The position numbers and the translations under genes are program-made. Shown here piece by piece: positions 33,306 to 42,979 of a stretch of DNA of 64,000 nucleotides. The first letter of the stretch is position 1. Each line of letters opens with the position of its first letter. The notes below the pieces were generated by a model that worked only from the letters and a program-made list of their open reading frames with translations, was not told where the DNA came from and did no database searches. The stretch is from an uncultured Clostridia bacterium (GTDB lineage Bacteria; Bacillota; Clostridia; Christensenellales; Borkfalkiaceae), in the NCBI GenBank assembly GCA_944342025.1, contig CALVMD010000001.1, positions 1 through 64,000 of the forward strand, in the 5' to 3' direction.

Positions 33306-34085
33306 CTATAAAACGCCGCACGCGGCTGCAACGAGAGTCGCCGCTGACAGCAAAACAAGATATACGGCAAAGCACGTCAGACTTCCGCGTTTTACAAACT
33401 TCTGTACAAAGCGGATGGACAAAAAACCGCATACCGCCGCGGCGACAGAGCCGGCCGCAAGGCTGAGCCACGAGATTTCGGCCATAAACGGCGAGCCTGA
33501 AAACACTTTGAAAAGTTCTGCAACGATCGCGCCCGCAATGATGGGGATGCTCATTAGAAAGGAAAAGTCCGCTGCCTCTTCTCTGTCGGCTCCTGCCAAT
33601 ATACAGGCAGAAAGAGTCGTTCCGCTGCGCGAAAGCCCGGGGATCACCGCCAGCGCCTGTGCGCCGCCTGCGATCAGGGAGATTTTCGCATCGATCGGGC
33701 GCAACACGCCCCCGCGGCGCATGCGGCGCTGCGCGAGCAAAAGGAGAAGCGCCGTCAGAGCAAAAAAGAGCCACAGCCATTCTCCTCCGAAAAAAACAGC
33801 GTCGATCGCGTCGCCGAAAAACCATCCGACGGCCGCGGCGGGCAGCGTGGCGAGCAAGAGGTACCCGATCCGTTTCCGGTCCCGCCTGATCATCTCCGTG
33901 ATTTTGGAAAAATAAGCGAAACAGACGGCTATCAGCGTCCCCGCATGCAGCATTACCCCGAAAAAAAGACCCCCGTCCGCACCGATGAGTTTTCCCGCGA
34001 GAATGACGTGCCCGCTCGAAGAGACGGGCAGAAATTCCGTCAGCCCCTGCACAATCCCGAGGAGCAAGGCTTTCCATAACTCCAT
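33306..34085 (-). CDS. uppP: Undecaprenyl-diphosphatase
   Basis: A 259-residue integral membrane phosphatase (BacA/UppP) that recycles undecaprenyl diphosphate for cell-wall synthesis and can give bacitracin tolerance. The two inverted active-site repeats are present: QGLTEFLPVSSSGH near residues 13-26 and PGLSRSGTTLSA near 162-173. Length and about eight membrane segments are normal. It is transcribed alone on the minus strand, divergent from the unknown membrane protein. Confidence 0.95.
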   Translation of the reverse strand: MELWKALLLGIVQGLTEFLPVSSSGHVILAGKLIGADGGLFFGVMLHAGTLIAVCFAYFSKITEMIRRDRKRIGYLLLATLPAAAVGWFFGDAIDAVFFGGEWLWLFFALTALLLLLAQRRMRRGGVLRPIDAKISLIAGGAQALAVIPGLSRSGTTLSACILAGADREEAADFSFLMSIPIIAGAIVAELFKVFSGSPFMAEISWLSLAAGSVAAAVCGFLSIRFVQKFVKRGSLTCFAVYLVLLSAATLVAAACGVL

Positions 34086-34235
34086 ATTTTCCTCCCCCTT
34101 GCTTGTACCTTCTGAAAATTATATGCAAAAAAAGCGGCAAACAGAACGGCTGCCCGAAATATGACTAAATTACGCAGTTTTCCTCTATTTTAAAATGCGA
34201 TGCGCACTGCCTCTTTTCAATAAATTTAAAATATC

Positions 34236-34264
34236 TTGCAAAAAAATTAAAAATTTAGTATAAT
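34236..34264 (+). promoter_or_regulatory. Promoter of the 446-residue membrane protein
   Basis: TTGCAA (34236-34241), 17-base spacer, TATAAT (34259-34264). The -10 box overlaps an in-frame ATG at 34263, which therefore cannot be on the transcript. Confidence 0.75.
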
Positions 34265-34292
34265 GGTCAAAAAGCGGCGGAAAACATTAAAA

Positions 34293-35633
34293 ATGCTTGA
34301 AAAGATTTTCGGAAAAAAGTCGACGGGCGTCGTCTATATTATATGTGCGGCGTTTTTTCTGCTCGCACTCGCGGGGGCGATCGTCACTTTTATCCTGACC
34401 TATCCAAATTCGTCGCTGTATTCGCTGCTCGTGCAGGGGCTCGTCACCGCCGTTGCGCTCATCTCGATCAGTGCGCCCGTCTTCGTGCAAAAACGATTCC
34501 GCTATTACATCCCTCCTTTTATAGAGATCGCACTGTGCATATATGTTCTGCTTCTTTTCTTTCTGACGCGTTTCCATGTGAACACGGTCGTTCTCAATTC
34601 TTTTCTCCCCGCAACGGGCGGTTTCATTTTCTCTATGACGGTCTTTGCAGTGATTCATTCCGCATTGTCTAAAAGAGCACAACAAAAAGACCGCACGGCG
34701 TCGCCTCTTTTAACATCCGCATGTACGCTTGCCGCCGCTTTTGTCATGATGCTCGCCCTCGCCGCACTGTTCAGCCTTGCCGCTTATCTTGCGGATACCC
34801 CGCAAAGCTCTCGGCAGCTGTTTATGATCCAAAGCGCACATTTTATTTTAGGAAGTCTTCTGTTCTGCGTTACGGGCTATTTTTCCGTACGATCGCACAG
34901 CGAACGTTTCCGCATACACAGTTTTAAAAATATCGAACGCGGCAAATGCATCGCAACAGAGAAAAGGAACAAGACGATGTTCTCCGTCGTCGAAAATCTT
35001 TCAAAGGATCAAACCGACTATAAAAAAGTTTTTCAAAGCGCAAAAGCGCGCTATTACCTCATCCGCATCGTTTATCTTGCGGCGTATGCGGGCTACATCA
35101 TCCACGCATGCATCGTATTCAGCCGCTTGGGAAACCTGGGCTATGCGATCATCTTTTTCCACTGTTCTTCTTTTTTGTTTACGTCGCTCGTTTACGTTTA
35201 CGAATACATCCTGTATCGGCGCAAGATCGTCAATCAGCGGCTGCGCAAACTGAAAATCGCCAAGACGATCGCTCGCAGTTATACGCTTATCCTGATCCTC
35301 GCCGCGATGTACGTCGCCGATTACAACTACAATAAGCTCTCCGCATTTATATCGGTGGTGATGCTTCTGTTCAACCTGTGTCTCCTGTTTTATAATCTCT
35401 TCGGCAAACCTAAATACTACCCTTCCGCAAAAAATCTGAAAGCGCAACAGCTTTCTCTCCGGGCGAAAGATACGTATGAACCGTCAGACGCCGAACGAGA
35501 ACAAACGGAAGCAGACAGTGTCCCTGTCGCCGATACGGACACAGGCAATACCATCGTCCCCGATACGGACGCAGACCATGCTCCCGAGCCCGATCATGCT
35601 GCCGCAGCAGACGAACATGCCGCAAAGACATGA
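34293..35633 (+). CDS. Multipass membrane protein of unknown function
   Basis: A 446-residue protein with about nine membrane segments: five or six in the first 200 residues, a cytoplasmic-looking stretch (SKDQTDYKKVFQSAKARYY), then three or four more, and an acidic Asp/Thr/Pro/Ala-rich tail after residue 380 with repeated DTDT/DTDA units. I recognise no family. The start at 34293 is chosen because the earlier in-frame ATG lies inside the promoter; the ribosome-binding site is weak. Single-gene unit. Confidence 0.78.
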   Translation: MLEKIFGKKSTGVVYIICAAFFLLALAGAIVTFILTYPNSSLYSLLVQGLVTAVALISISAPVFVQKRFRYYIPPFIEIALCIYVLLLFFLTRFHVNTVVLNSFLPATGGFIFSMTVFAVIHSALSKRAQQKDRTASPLLTSACTLAAAFVMMLALAALFSLAAYLADTPQSSRQLFMIQSAHFILGSLLFCVTGYFSVRSHSERFRIHSFKNIERGKCIATEKRNKTMFSVVENLSKDQTDYKKVFQSAKARYYLIRIVYLAAYAGYIIHACIVFSRLGNLGYAIIFFHCSSFLFTSLVYVYEYILYRRKIVNQRLRKLKIAKTIARSYTLILILAAMYVADYNYNKLSAFISVVMLLFNLCLLFYNLFGKPKYYPSAKNLKAQQLSLRAKDTYEPSDAEREQTEADSVPVADTDTGNTIVPDTDADHAPEPDHAAAADEHAAKT

Positions 35634-35637
35634 AAAA

Positions 35638-35670
35638 AGCCCCGCGTTTTCGAAAAGAAAACGCGGGGCT
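35638..35670. terminator. Terminator between convergent genes
   Basis: A GC-rich stem (35638-35650 with 35658-35670) with a T6 run on the minus strand and a weak one on the plus strand. It ends the small lipoprotein transcript and probably the membrane-protein transcript. Confidence 0.85.
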
Positions 35671-35684
35671 CGTTGATTGCGGTT

Positions 35685-36080
35685 TTATTCGCTGATAAAA
35701 TGTATCGTAACCGTCACGTCGATCTTCAGGTCTCCGAACTCATATTGTTCGCTCGTTTCTCCGATGATCGTGTTTCCGCGCACGGTATACTGTACATCGC
35801 CGATCGTCAGGACGCTTCCGACCTGCACATAGTCCACAGATGCTCCCGCCATAGTGACCTTGCCTTCCTTAAACGTCATAGACAGTCCGCTGAAAGCGGC
35901 ATTTGCGGCAGTTTCGACTTCGTCCAACTGTTCCTGAGTCAGATCTCCGACCGTGCCCTCTATTTCACACCGATCGAACGTAAACGTTTTTCCGTCGACG
36001 TTCACGGCACTGCAAGCGGCAAAGACCGTCAGTGCACATGCGAGCAACACCGCTCCGACCGCAGCCATCATTTTCTTCAT
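35685..36080 (-). CDS. Small lipoprotein of unknown function
   Basis: A 131-residue protein with a lipoprotein signal (lipobox TVFAAC, Cys near 23). The mature part contains GKTFTFDRCEIEG, a helix (LTQEQLDEVETAANAAF) and beta strands ending TVTIHFISE. Related small lipoproteins of about this layout occur in gut Clostridia without known role. The ATG at 36080 is used rather than the TTG just before it; GAAGGAG precedes it. It has its own promoter and terminator. Confidence 0.75.
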   Translation of the reverse strand: MKKMMAAVGAVLLACALTVFAACSAVNVDGKTFTFDRCEIEGTVGDLTQEQLDEVETAANAAFSGLSMTFKEGKVTMAGASVDYVQVGSVLTIGDVQYTVRGNTIIGETSEQYEFGDLKIDVTVTIHFISE

Positions 36081-36133
36081 CAATCATTCACTCCTTCCCC
36101 CGCGATCTGTCCGCAAGGCTTTTCTCTGATTTT

Positions 36134-36163
36134 ATTATATCGCACGATAAACATAATTGTCAA
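36134..36163 (-). promoter_or_regulatory. Promoter of the 131-residue lipoprotein
   Basis: Minus-strand TTGACA (36158-36163), 18-base spacer, TATAAT (36134-36139). Confidence 0.75.
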
Positions 36164-36218
36164 GAATAATACGATTTTTCTTTCATCCTTTTGCAAAATC
36201 TCAAACATTATAAAATCA

Positions 36219-36242
36219 GCCCCGAAACTTACGTTTCGGGGC
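36219..36242 (-). terminator. Terminator after pnp
   Basis: A ten-pair stem (36219-36228 with 36233-36242) and TTAC-type loop, followed on the minus strand by TGATTTTAT. Confidence 0.8.
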
Positions 36243-36267
36243 GATTACTTTCTTACGGAAAAGGCGT

Positions 36268-38367
36268 TCAGCCTTCCAGCTTTTCAAGAAGTTTCAAATC
36301 GATGCCTTTTTCGCCGATCTTGATGATCTCGACTTTGACAACATCTCCGATATTGAGAACGTCTTCGACCTGATTCACGCGCTTGTCGGACAGGCGGGAG
36401 ATGTGGATCATGCCGTCTTTGCCGGGAGCGAGCTCGACGAAAGCGCCGACCTTGGAAAGGACGCGGACGACCGAACCGATAAACATATCGCCGACTTCCG
36501 GATCGCGCGCGATCGAAAGGATGATCGCCTTTGCGCGCTCGGCGTTCTCGGTATTTTCGCCGTAAGTTGCGATGCAGACCTTTCCGTCATCGTCGATATC
36601 GATCTTGACGTTCGTCTCTTCGATGATCTTATTGATGACTTTGCCGCCGCTGCCGATAACCTCGCGGATCTTTTCGGGATCGATATTGAAGGAAATGATC
36701 TTGGGCGCATATTTGGAAAGCTCTTTGCGGGGCGCGGGAAGCACGTCGAGCATCTTATGCAGAATGAACTGTCTGCCCTCGTTCGCCTGCGCGATCGCGC
36801 GGCGGAGAATATCTTCCGAAATGCCCTTGATCTTGATATCCATCTGGATCGCCGTGATGCCCTTTTCGGTACCCGCGACCTTGAAATCCATGTCGCCGAG
36901 GAAATCTTCAAGCCCCTGAATATCGGTCAGGATCGCAACGCGGTCGCTGTTCGCGTCTTTGATGAGCCCCATTGCACAGCCCGCTACGGGAGCCTTGATG
37001 GGAACGCCCGCATCCATGAGCGCGAGAGTCGAACCGCAGACGCTCGCCTGAGACGTGGAACCGTTCGAGCTCATGACGTCGGACACCATGCGGATGGCGT
37101 ACGGGAATTCTTCCGCGCTCGGCACGACGGGTTCGAGCGCGCGCTCGGCAAGAGCGCCGTGCCCGATCTCGCGGCGGCCGGGGCTCTTTAAGCCCTTCGC
37201 TTCGCCCGTGGAATATCCGGGGAAATTATACTGATGCATATAGCGCTTGGACGTCTCGTCATCCAAACCGTCCAGTTTCTGCACTTCGGAAAGGGTGCCG
37301 AGGGTGCAGGTGGAAAGCACCTGCGTCTGTCCCCTCGTGAACACGGCGGAACCATGTACGCGGGGAAGAATGCCGGTCTCGCACCAGATCGGGCGGATCT
37401 CTTTGAGTCCGCGTCCGTCGGGACGGATCCCCTTGTCCAGGATCTTCGCACGGACTTTCTCTTTCGTCAGATAATACAGGCTGTCCTTGATCTCCCGCGC
37501 CTTATCGGGATAGGTATCCGCAAAGTGCGCCAGAACGTCCTTTTCCACCTCGTCCTGCTTCTCTTCGCGCGCCTGACGGTCGTATTCTTCCAAAGCCCTG
37601 TCGAGCTTGTCCGAAGCGTACGCGCGCACGGCGGCGTCGATGTCTTCGGGAACGTGGTAGAGTTCCATCTGACGCTTGGGTTTACCGACTTCTTTCCGGA
37701 TCTGCTCGATGAACGCGCACTGTTTTTTGATCTCTTCATGACCGAACAGGATCGCGCCGACCATCTCTTCGTCGGAGATCTCCTTCGCGCCCGCTTCGAC
37801 CATCATGATCGCGTCTTTCGTACCCGAAAGGCCGAGGTTCAGAAGGCTCTTTTCGCGCTGCACATTGTCGGGATTGATGATATACTTGCCGTCGACGAGG
37901 CCGACCTGCACCGAACCCGTAGGCCCCGCCCACGGAATATCGGAGATGCTGAGCGCAATGGAGCTGCCCATCATCGCAAACGGTTCGGGAGGAATATTCG
38001 TATCGACGGAAAGAGCGGTTGCAATGACCACCACGTCGTTATACAGTCCCTTCGGGAAGAGCGGACGGATGGGACGGTCTATGAGGCGGGACGTAAGGAT
38101 GCCCTTATCGCTCGCCCTGCCCTCGCGTTTTTTGAATCCGCCGGGGATTTTGCCGACCGCATACATCTTTTCTTCAAAGTCCACCTGGAGCGGGAAAAAG
38201 TCCATCCCTTCTCTGGGCGACTCGGACATGGTGACGTTGACCATGACGACGGTATCGCCGCAGCGCACGATGCAGTGCCCGTTCGCCTGCTCGGCATATT
38301 TGCCCGTCTCGACGATGACCTTTCTGCCGCCGACCTCCGTCTCGAACTGTCTGTAATTTTCTGTCAT
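36268..38367 (-). CDS. pnp: Polyribonucleotide nucleotidyltransferase
   Basis: A 699-residue phosphorolytic 3'-5' exoribonuclease for mRNA decay. Two RNase PH domains are visible (first with GKYAEQANGHCIVRCGDT, second with LPRVHGSAVFTRGQTQ), joined by a helical linker, followed by a KH domain (IREVIGSGGKVINKIIEE) and an S1 domain (GSVVRVLSKVGAFVEL). All are full length. It lies downstream of rpsO, the classic arrangement, across a hairpin at 38421-38446 that may be a processing site. Confidence 0.97.
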   Translation of the reverse strand: MTENYRQFETEVGGRKVIVETGKYAEQANGHCIVRCGDTVVMVNVTMSESPREGMDFFPLQVDFEEKMYAVGKIPGGFKKREGRASDKGILTSRLIDRPIRPLFPKGLYNDVVVIATALSVDTNIPPEPFAMMGSSIALSISDIPWAGPTGSVQVGLVDGKYIINPDNVQREKSLLNLGLSGTKDAIMMVEAGAKEISDEEMVGAILFGHEEIKKQCAFIEQIRKEVGKPKRQMELYHVPEDIDAAVRAYASDKLDRALEEYDRQAREEKQDEVEKDVLAHFADTYPDKAREIKDSLYYLTKEKVRAKILDKGIRPDGRGLKEIRPIWCETGILPRVHGSAVFTRGQTQVLSTCTLGTLSEVQKLDGLDDETSKRYMHQYNFPGYSTGEAKGLKSPGRREIGHGALAERALEPVVPSAEEFPYAIRMVSDVMSSNGSTSQASVCGSTLALMDAGVPIKAPVAGCAMGLIKDANSDRVAILTDIQGLEDFLGDMDFKVAGTEKGITAIQMDIKIKGISEDILRRAIAQANEGRQFILHKMLDVLPAPRKELSKYAPKIISFNIDPEKIREVIGSGGKVINKIIEETNVKIDIDDDGKVCIATYGENTENAERAKAIILSIARDPEVGDMFIGSVVRVLSKVGAFVELAPGKDGMIHISRLSDKRVNQVEDVLNIGDVVKVEIIKIGEKGIDLKLLEKLEG

Positions 38368-38420
38368 GTTACTCTCCTCTTTACATTGTTCTTGCGAGGG
38401 AAATTCCCTCTATTTGATAA

Positions 38421-38446
38421 AAGGGCCGAGCCCCTGCTCCGCCCTT
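38421..38446 (-). terminator. Hairpin between rpsO and pnp
   Basis: An imperfect eleven-base stem (38421-38431 with 38436-38446) followed on the minus strand by TTATC. It is probably a weak terminator or RNA processing site, as is known between these genes in other bacteria. Confidence 0.55.
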
Positions 38447-38454
38447 CAACGCAC

Positions 38455-38718
38455 TTATTTTCTCAAATCGAGACGCGCAATAAGATCCCTGTACCTTTCG
38501 ATGTCCTTTGATTTGATATAATCGAGAAGCCCTCTCCTCTGTCCGACCATCTTCAAAAGCCCGCGGCGGCTGTGATTGTCGTGCGGATGCGATTGCAAAT
38601 GCTCGTTGAGGTGGTTGATACGCTCGGTAAGGAGCGCGACCTGCACTTCGGAAGACCCCGTGTCTCCGTCGTGGCGCTTGTACTCGTTGATGATCTCGGT
38701 TTTCTTTGCTTTTTCCAT
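38455..38718 (-). CDS. rpsO: 30S ribosomal protein S15
   Basis: An 87-residue ribosomal protein that binds 16S rRNA and bridges subunits. [19 protein letters not shown] and [15 protein letters not shown] are the family signature. The start at 38718 follows AAGGAG and gives the normal length. It has its own promoter and precedes pnp. Confidence 0.98.
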   Translation of the reverse strand: MEKAKKTEIINEYKRHDGDTGSSEVQVALLTERINHLNEHLQSHPHDNHSRRGLLKMVGQRRGLLDYIKSKDIERYRDLIARLDLRK

Positions 38719-38798
38719 TATTTTACTCCTTGGAAATTTTTTCACGCAAACAAAGCACGGCGAGGAGAACCGCTCGGCCTTGATTACGCACCTATCAT

Positions 38799-38827
38799 AT
38801 TCTAACATATTCTTTCGGGAATGTAAA
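38799..38827 (-). promoter_or_regulatory. Promoter of rpsO-pnp
   Basis: Minus-strand TTTACA (38822-38827), 17-base spacer, TAGAAT (38799-38804), giving a leader of about 75 bases. Confidence 0.65.
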
Positions 38828-38833
38828 CTGAAT

Positions 38834-40195
38834 TTAAGTGAAAAATTCGTTCTTCTCCGCAATTATGGCGTCGATTTTGCCAATATACGTCGGAATATCT
38901 TTCGGGGAGCCGATCCGCTCGATGCGCCCCTCATCGAAAAACACTCTCTTAGAAACGGCGTTCGCTCCGCAGGCGATGTTGTCGGAGATCTCTTCCATCA
39001 CATCGACGTTGTACACGCAGGTCTTTCCGGGTTTCGTCCAGCCCGTATTTTCGGAATTTCCCGCCATGTATTTCTGTCGATACATGTAATAGGGCCTATA
39101 TCCCGCCCCGTACAGTTTTTCGCGCGAATAGGCGATCATCTTTTCGATGTCGGCGACGAGGAGGCGGCTCTCCTCCTCTTTAAGTTTTGCGCCCTTTTTC
39201 AGGCAGAGACTGTGCACGGTGATATTGTCGGGCGAGAGCGCGACCGCACGGTCGATGCTCTCTTTGAATTCCGCCAAACTTTCGCCCGTAAGTCCTGCAA
39301 TGAGGTCGCAGTTGATGTCGAAGCCGAACTTTTCCGCCATGCCGAAAGCGCGGTAAATATCCGCAGCCGTGTGTCTTCTGCCGATGCGCTCGAGCGTCGC
39401 GTCGCAGAACGTCTGCGGATTTACGCAGATGCGCGTGACGCCGTATTCTTTCAAAAGCGACAGTTTTGCATCGGTAAATACGTCCGGCCTGCCCGCTTCC
39501 ACAGTATATTCGATCCCTGCGGGCAGGATCTTTGCCGCGGCGCGGAGAACACGTTCGAGCTGCGCCTCGTCCAAAACGAGCGGCGTGCCGCCGCCGATAT
39601 AGGCGCTTTTCAGCTTGCCGATCCCCTTGCAGGCAGCGATCTCCTTTTCGAGCGCGGCAAGATAATCGCCGAGATATTTGCCCGTCTTGCCGATGTCGGC
39701 CGTGATAAAGGAGCAGTAATTGCACTTGGAGGGGCAGAACGGGATACCTATATACAGGTCGGCACGCCCCTGCTCTTTTGCGTAGATCCCTTCCTGCGCG
39801 GAAAGAATGTCGGCGACAAGCTCCGCGTTTTCGCGGCTCACGCCGAACTTTTTGAACAGGTCAAAAAAATCGCCGCCCCGCTCGCGCTCGGCATAGGCAA
39901 GTTTTGTCGGGCGGATGCCCGTGAGAGAGCCCCACGGCATCGTTTTGCCCGTTTCGGCGACGAGCGCCTTATACAGCGCCAGTTTTGCGAAGCGCTTTGC
40001 GTAACGCTTGAATTCGAGATCTCCCGAATACTCCTGCTCTTCGGCAAAACGATACTCTCTGCCGCCCGCGACGACGGTATTCACAAACTCCGCGCCGTCG
40101 TGAACAAAGTAATGCGCGACGTCGGGGATCTCCCCGTACAGCCGCGCCACATCCATCAGTTCTCCGTATAAAAAATCTGCGTTCGTCGTCAGCAT
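38834..40195 (-). CDS. hemZ: Radical-SAM coproporphyrinogen dehydrogenase-like protein HemZ
   Basis: A 453-residue radical-SAM protein. After an N-terminal domain of about 160 residues, [14 protein letters not shown] carries the CxxxCxxC cluster motif, AYIGGGTP the SAM-binding GGTP block, and [17 protein letters not shown] a HemN-type signature. HemZ is annotated as an oxygen-independent coproporphyrinogen oxidase, but biochemical proof is limited and some HemN-like proteins do other chemistry. No other haem gene is in the window. Start at 40195 after GGAGAGAGG, 17 bases after the MBL gene. Confidence 0.88.
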   Translation of the reverse strand: MLTTNADFLYGELMDVARLYGEIPDVAHYFVHDGAEFVNTVVAGGREYRFAEEQEYSGDLEFKRYAKRFAKLALYKALVAETGKTMPWGSLTGIRPTKLAYAERERGGDFFDLFKKFGVSRENAELVADILSAQEGIYAKEQGRADLYIGIPFCPSKCNYCSFITADIGKTGKYLGDYLAALEKEIAACKGIGKLKSAYIGGGTPLVLDEAQLERVLRAAAKILPAGIEYTVEAGRPDVFTDAKLSLLKEYGVTRICVNPQTFCDATLERIGRRHTAADIYRAFGMAEKFGFDINCDLIAGLTGESLAEFKESIDRAVALSPDNITVHSLCLKKGAKLKEEESRLLVADIEKMIAYSREKLYGAGYRPYYMYRQKYMAGNSENTGWTKPGKTCVYNVDVMEEISDNIACGANAVSKRVFFDEGRIERIGSPKDIPTYIGKIDAIIAEKNEFFT

Positions 40196-40212
40196 ATCCT
40201 CTCTCCTGCCTC

Positions 40213-40815
40213 TCAGAAGGCATACGGATTGTATTTGCGCTCGTCGTCCAGCGTCGTCTGCTCGTCGTGTCCGGGATACACGGTCGGGTTGCCTTCCAGC
40301 GCGAAAAGTTTGCGAAGGCTTTCCCGAAGCTGCGAAATGCTGCCGCCGGGGAAGTCCGTCCGTCCCACGCTGCGGCAAAAGAGGGTGTCCCCCGTAAACA
40401 GCGCGTCGCCGGCAAGAAAACACACCCCGCCGGGCGTATGCCCGGGTGTCGCGATCACGCGAAAAGAAAGTCCGAAAAAGTCAAGCACGTCCCCGCCGTT
40501 ATAAGTAAAATCGACTAAAAAGGATGGAACGGGCACCCCTATCGCCGAGGCGAGGTTGGCGTCGGACGAAAGCAGCCGTTTTTCCTTTTCCGGGCAGCCG
40601 ATCTTTGCGCCTGCCGCCTGTGCCGCCGCGCAGCCGCCGATGTGATCGAAATGCCCGTGCGTGAGTAAAACCGCATTGATTTTAATGCCCTTTTGCTCTG
40701 CGAACAGGAGCGGCTCGTTCCCGCCGCAGTCGATGAGGACGGCGTTTTTCCCGTCCTCGGTGACGATATACGAATTTGCCCGCAGAGGCCCCGCAGGCAC
40801 GGAATAAATGCGCAT
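40213..40815 (-). CDS. Metallo-beta-lactamase-fold hydrolase (glyoxalase II-like, YqgX type)
   Basis: A 200-residue MBL-fold protein with the metal motif LLTHGHFDHIGG, ATPGHTPGGVCF, FTGDTLF with the bridging aspartate, and a final YPGHDEQT histidine: all metal ligands of two-zinc glyoxalase II relatives are present. It may hydrolyse S-lactoylglutathione-like thioesters or another substrate. Located between rel and hemZ with gaps of about 20 bases, a standard position in Clostridia. Confidence 0.9.
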   Translation of the reverse strand: MRIYSVPAGPLRANSYIVTEDGKNAVLIDCGGNEPLLFAEQKGIKINAVLLTHGHFDHIGGCAAAQAAGAKIGCPEKEKRLLSSDANLASAIGVPVPSFLVDFTYNGGDVLDFFGLSFRVIATPGHTPGGVCFLAGDALFTGDTLFCRSVGRTDFPGGSISQLRESLRKLFALEGNPTVYPGHDEQTTLDDERKYNPYAF

Positions 40816-40837
40816 TTACCTGTCTCCCGTTACAGCG

Positions 40838-42979
40838 CTACGCCTTGGTCGCCGTCCTGTACACTTCGTCGATGCGGTCGTCCGCGTCGATCTTTTTGAT
40901 CAGAAGGTCGATGTCTTGTTTGCCGTTGAGGCGGACGCTCGCTTCGATCACGGCGTCTTTGTTCTTGTCGAAACGCGAATTGACCCCGGTGATGACGAGA
41001 CGCATATCGCTGACGACGGACGTAAGCACCGAAAGGGCCACACCCTGATCTTTTGCCTTGATGACGATGCTCGCGACAAACCTGCCCGACGGCGCACTCT
41101 CGGACCAGGACGCGGGCAGGATCCGCCCGGGCTCTTTGTCCAGCTCTTTCACGTTGGGACAGTCCGCCCGGTGAATGACGACCCCCCTGCCGCGGGAAAC
41201 GAATCCCACGATCTCATCCCCGGGGACGGGGTTGCAGCAGCCCGCAAAGCGGGTGAGAAGACCGCTCATGCCGCGCACGATGACGCCGCTCGGATCCGCA
41301 GCGCTTTCGCCGCCGCGGTAGACGGGCTGTTTGGGGATCTCCTTTTTATAAAAATCGATGAGCTTGAAAAGCACCTGATTGACGGTGACCGCGCCGTAAC
41401 CCACGGACGCGAACATCTCGTCCTGGTTGGAAAAGGAGAACTTTTCGGAAACTTTGGCAAAACTCTGATCGGTGAGAATATCGGACAGCGTATACCCGCG
41501 GCGTTTCGCCTCGCTCTCGAGCATGCTCCTTCCGATCTTGATGTTCTCCTCCTTCATTTCGCGCTTGAAGAACTGCTTGATCTTGGCGCGCGCACTGGAG
41601 GATTTTACGATTTTCAGCCAGTCCCACGAAGGACCTTTGGACGAAGCGGACGTGATGATCTCCACAACGTCGCCCGTCTGCAGAACACTGTTGAGCTGGA
41701 CGATTTTGCCGTTGACGCGCGCACCCGTACAGCGGTTGCCGATCTCGCTGTGGATGGCGTACGCAAAATCGATGGGCGTGGCGTCTTTGGGCAGGGAAAT
41801 GACTTTGCCCTTGGGCGTAAAGACGAGAAGTTCGTTGCTGTAAAGCTCCGTTTTCAGAGACTCCATGAACTCTTTGGAATCTTTCAGCCCCCCTTCCCAG
41901 TCGAGAACTTCCCTGATCCAGGAAAGGCGCTCGGTAAAAGAGGAATCCTCCGTCTTCTTTTCCTTATATTTCCAGTGCGCCGCGATACCGAACTCGGCGA
42001 TGCGGTGCATCTCGAAGGTACGGATCTGGATCTCGAACGGCTGGCCGAAGTTGGTGACGACCGTCGTGTGCAGGGACTGGTACATATTCGCCTTCGGCGT
42101 GGCGATGTAATCTTTGATCCGCCCGGGGATGGGCTTCCACTTTTTATGGATCTTTCCGAATACCTCGTAACATTCATCCACCGTATTGACGATGACGCGC
42201 ACCGCCGTCAGATCATAGATCTGATCGAGCGTCTTGTTTTGGGTCTTCATCTTTTTGTAAATGGAATAAAAATGTTTGGGTCTGCCGAACACTTCCCCTT
42301 CGATATGGCTTTCGTCCAAGATGGCTTTGATCTCTTTGACGACGAAGTCGACGAATTTATGCCTCTCCTCCAATTTCTGGTGGATGTTGCCGACGAGGAA
42401 CTCGTACGCTTCCGGTTCGAGATATTTCAAACAAAGATCTTCCAGTTCGCACTTGATCTGCGAAATACCCAGGCGCCCCGCGAGCGGCGTATAAATGTCG
42501 AGCGTCTCCTGCGCCATTTTGATCTGGCGCTCTTTGGAAAGAAAATTGAGCGAACGCATGTTGTGCAGGCGATCGGCCAGCTTGATGATGATGACGCGGA
42601 TATCCTTTGCCATCGCGACGAAGATCTTGCGGAAATTTTCCGCCTCTTCCTCTTCGCGCGATTTGAACACGATCTTGTCCAGTTTGGTGACGCCCGAAAC
42701 GAGGCGAAGGATCTCTTCGCCGAACTCGGTGCGTATATCGTCCTCCGTGACCATCGTATCTTCGATCACGTCGTGCAAAAAGGCGGCGGCGACCGTCGCG
42801 CTGTCTAAACCCAGCTCGATGAGGATCTGCGCGACCGCGCAGGGATGTATGAAATATGCCTCACCCGACGCACGCTTCTGACCGCTGTGCGCCTCTTCGG
42901 CATACCGATAGGCACGCAGGAGCAGTTCCCTGTCGGCACCCGTATAGTTTTCATAAATCATCTGCAAAACAGTGTTCAT
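40838..42979 (-). CDS. rel: Bifunctional (p)ppGpp synthetase/hydrolase (Rel)
   Basis: A 713-residue long RSH enzyme that makes and degrades the stringent-response alarmone. Domain order: HD hydrolase (AYFIHPCAVAQIL, AAFLHDVIEDT), synthetase (DQIYDLTAVRVIV, the G-loop region), TGS (VFTPKGKVISLPKDATPIDF), a conserved-cysteine region (RFAGCCNPVPGDEIVGF) and a C-terminal ACT domain. Nothing key appears missing in either catalytic half. The start at 42979 overlaps the recJ stop as ATGA. Confidence 0.97.
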   Translation of the reverse strand: MNTVLQMIYENYTGADRELLLRAYRYAEEAHSGQKRASGEAYFIHPCAVAQILIELGLDSATVAAAFLHDVIEDTMVTEDDIRTEFGEEILRLVSGVTKLDKIVFKSREEEEAENFRKIFVAMAKDIRVIIIKLADRLHNMRSLNFLSKERQIKMAQETLDIYTPLAGRLGISQIKCELEDLCLKYLEPEAYEFLVGNIHQKLEERHKFVDFVVKEIKAILDESHIEGEVFGRPKHFYSIYKKMKTQNKTLDQIYDLTAVRVIVNTVDECYEVFGKIHKKWKPIPGRIKDYIATPKANMYQSLHTTVVTNFGQPFEIQIRTFEMHRIAEFGIAAHWKYKEKKTEDSSFTERLSWIREVLDWEGGLKDSKEFMESLKTELYSNELLVFTPKGKVISLPKDATPIDFAYAIHSEIGNRCTGARVNGKIVQLNSVLQTGDVVEIITSASSKGPSWDWLKIVKSSSARAKIKQFFKREMKEENIKIGRSMLESEAKRRGYTLSDILTDQSFAKVSEKFSFSNQDEMFASVGYGAVTVNQVLFKLIDFYKKEIPKQPVYRGGESAADPSGVIVRGMSGLLTRFAGCCNPVPGDEIVGFVSRGRGVVIHRADCPNVKELDKEPGRILPASWSESAPSGRFVASIVIKAKDQGVALSVLTSVVSDMRLVITGVNSRFDKNKDAVIEASVRLNGKQDIDLLIKKIDADDRIDEVYRTATKA

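Noticed and set aside
40808..42808. A long plus-strand frame opposite rel
   Set aside because: Shadow frame with no recognisable domain; rel has all its domains on the minus strand.
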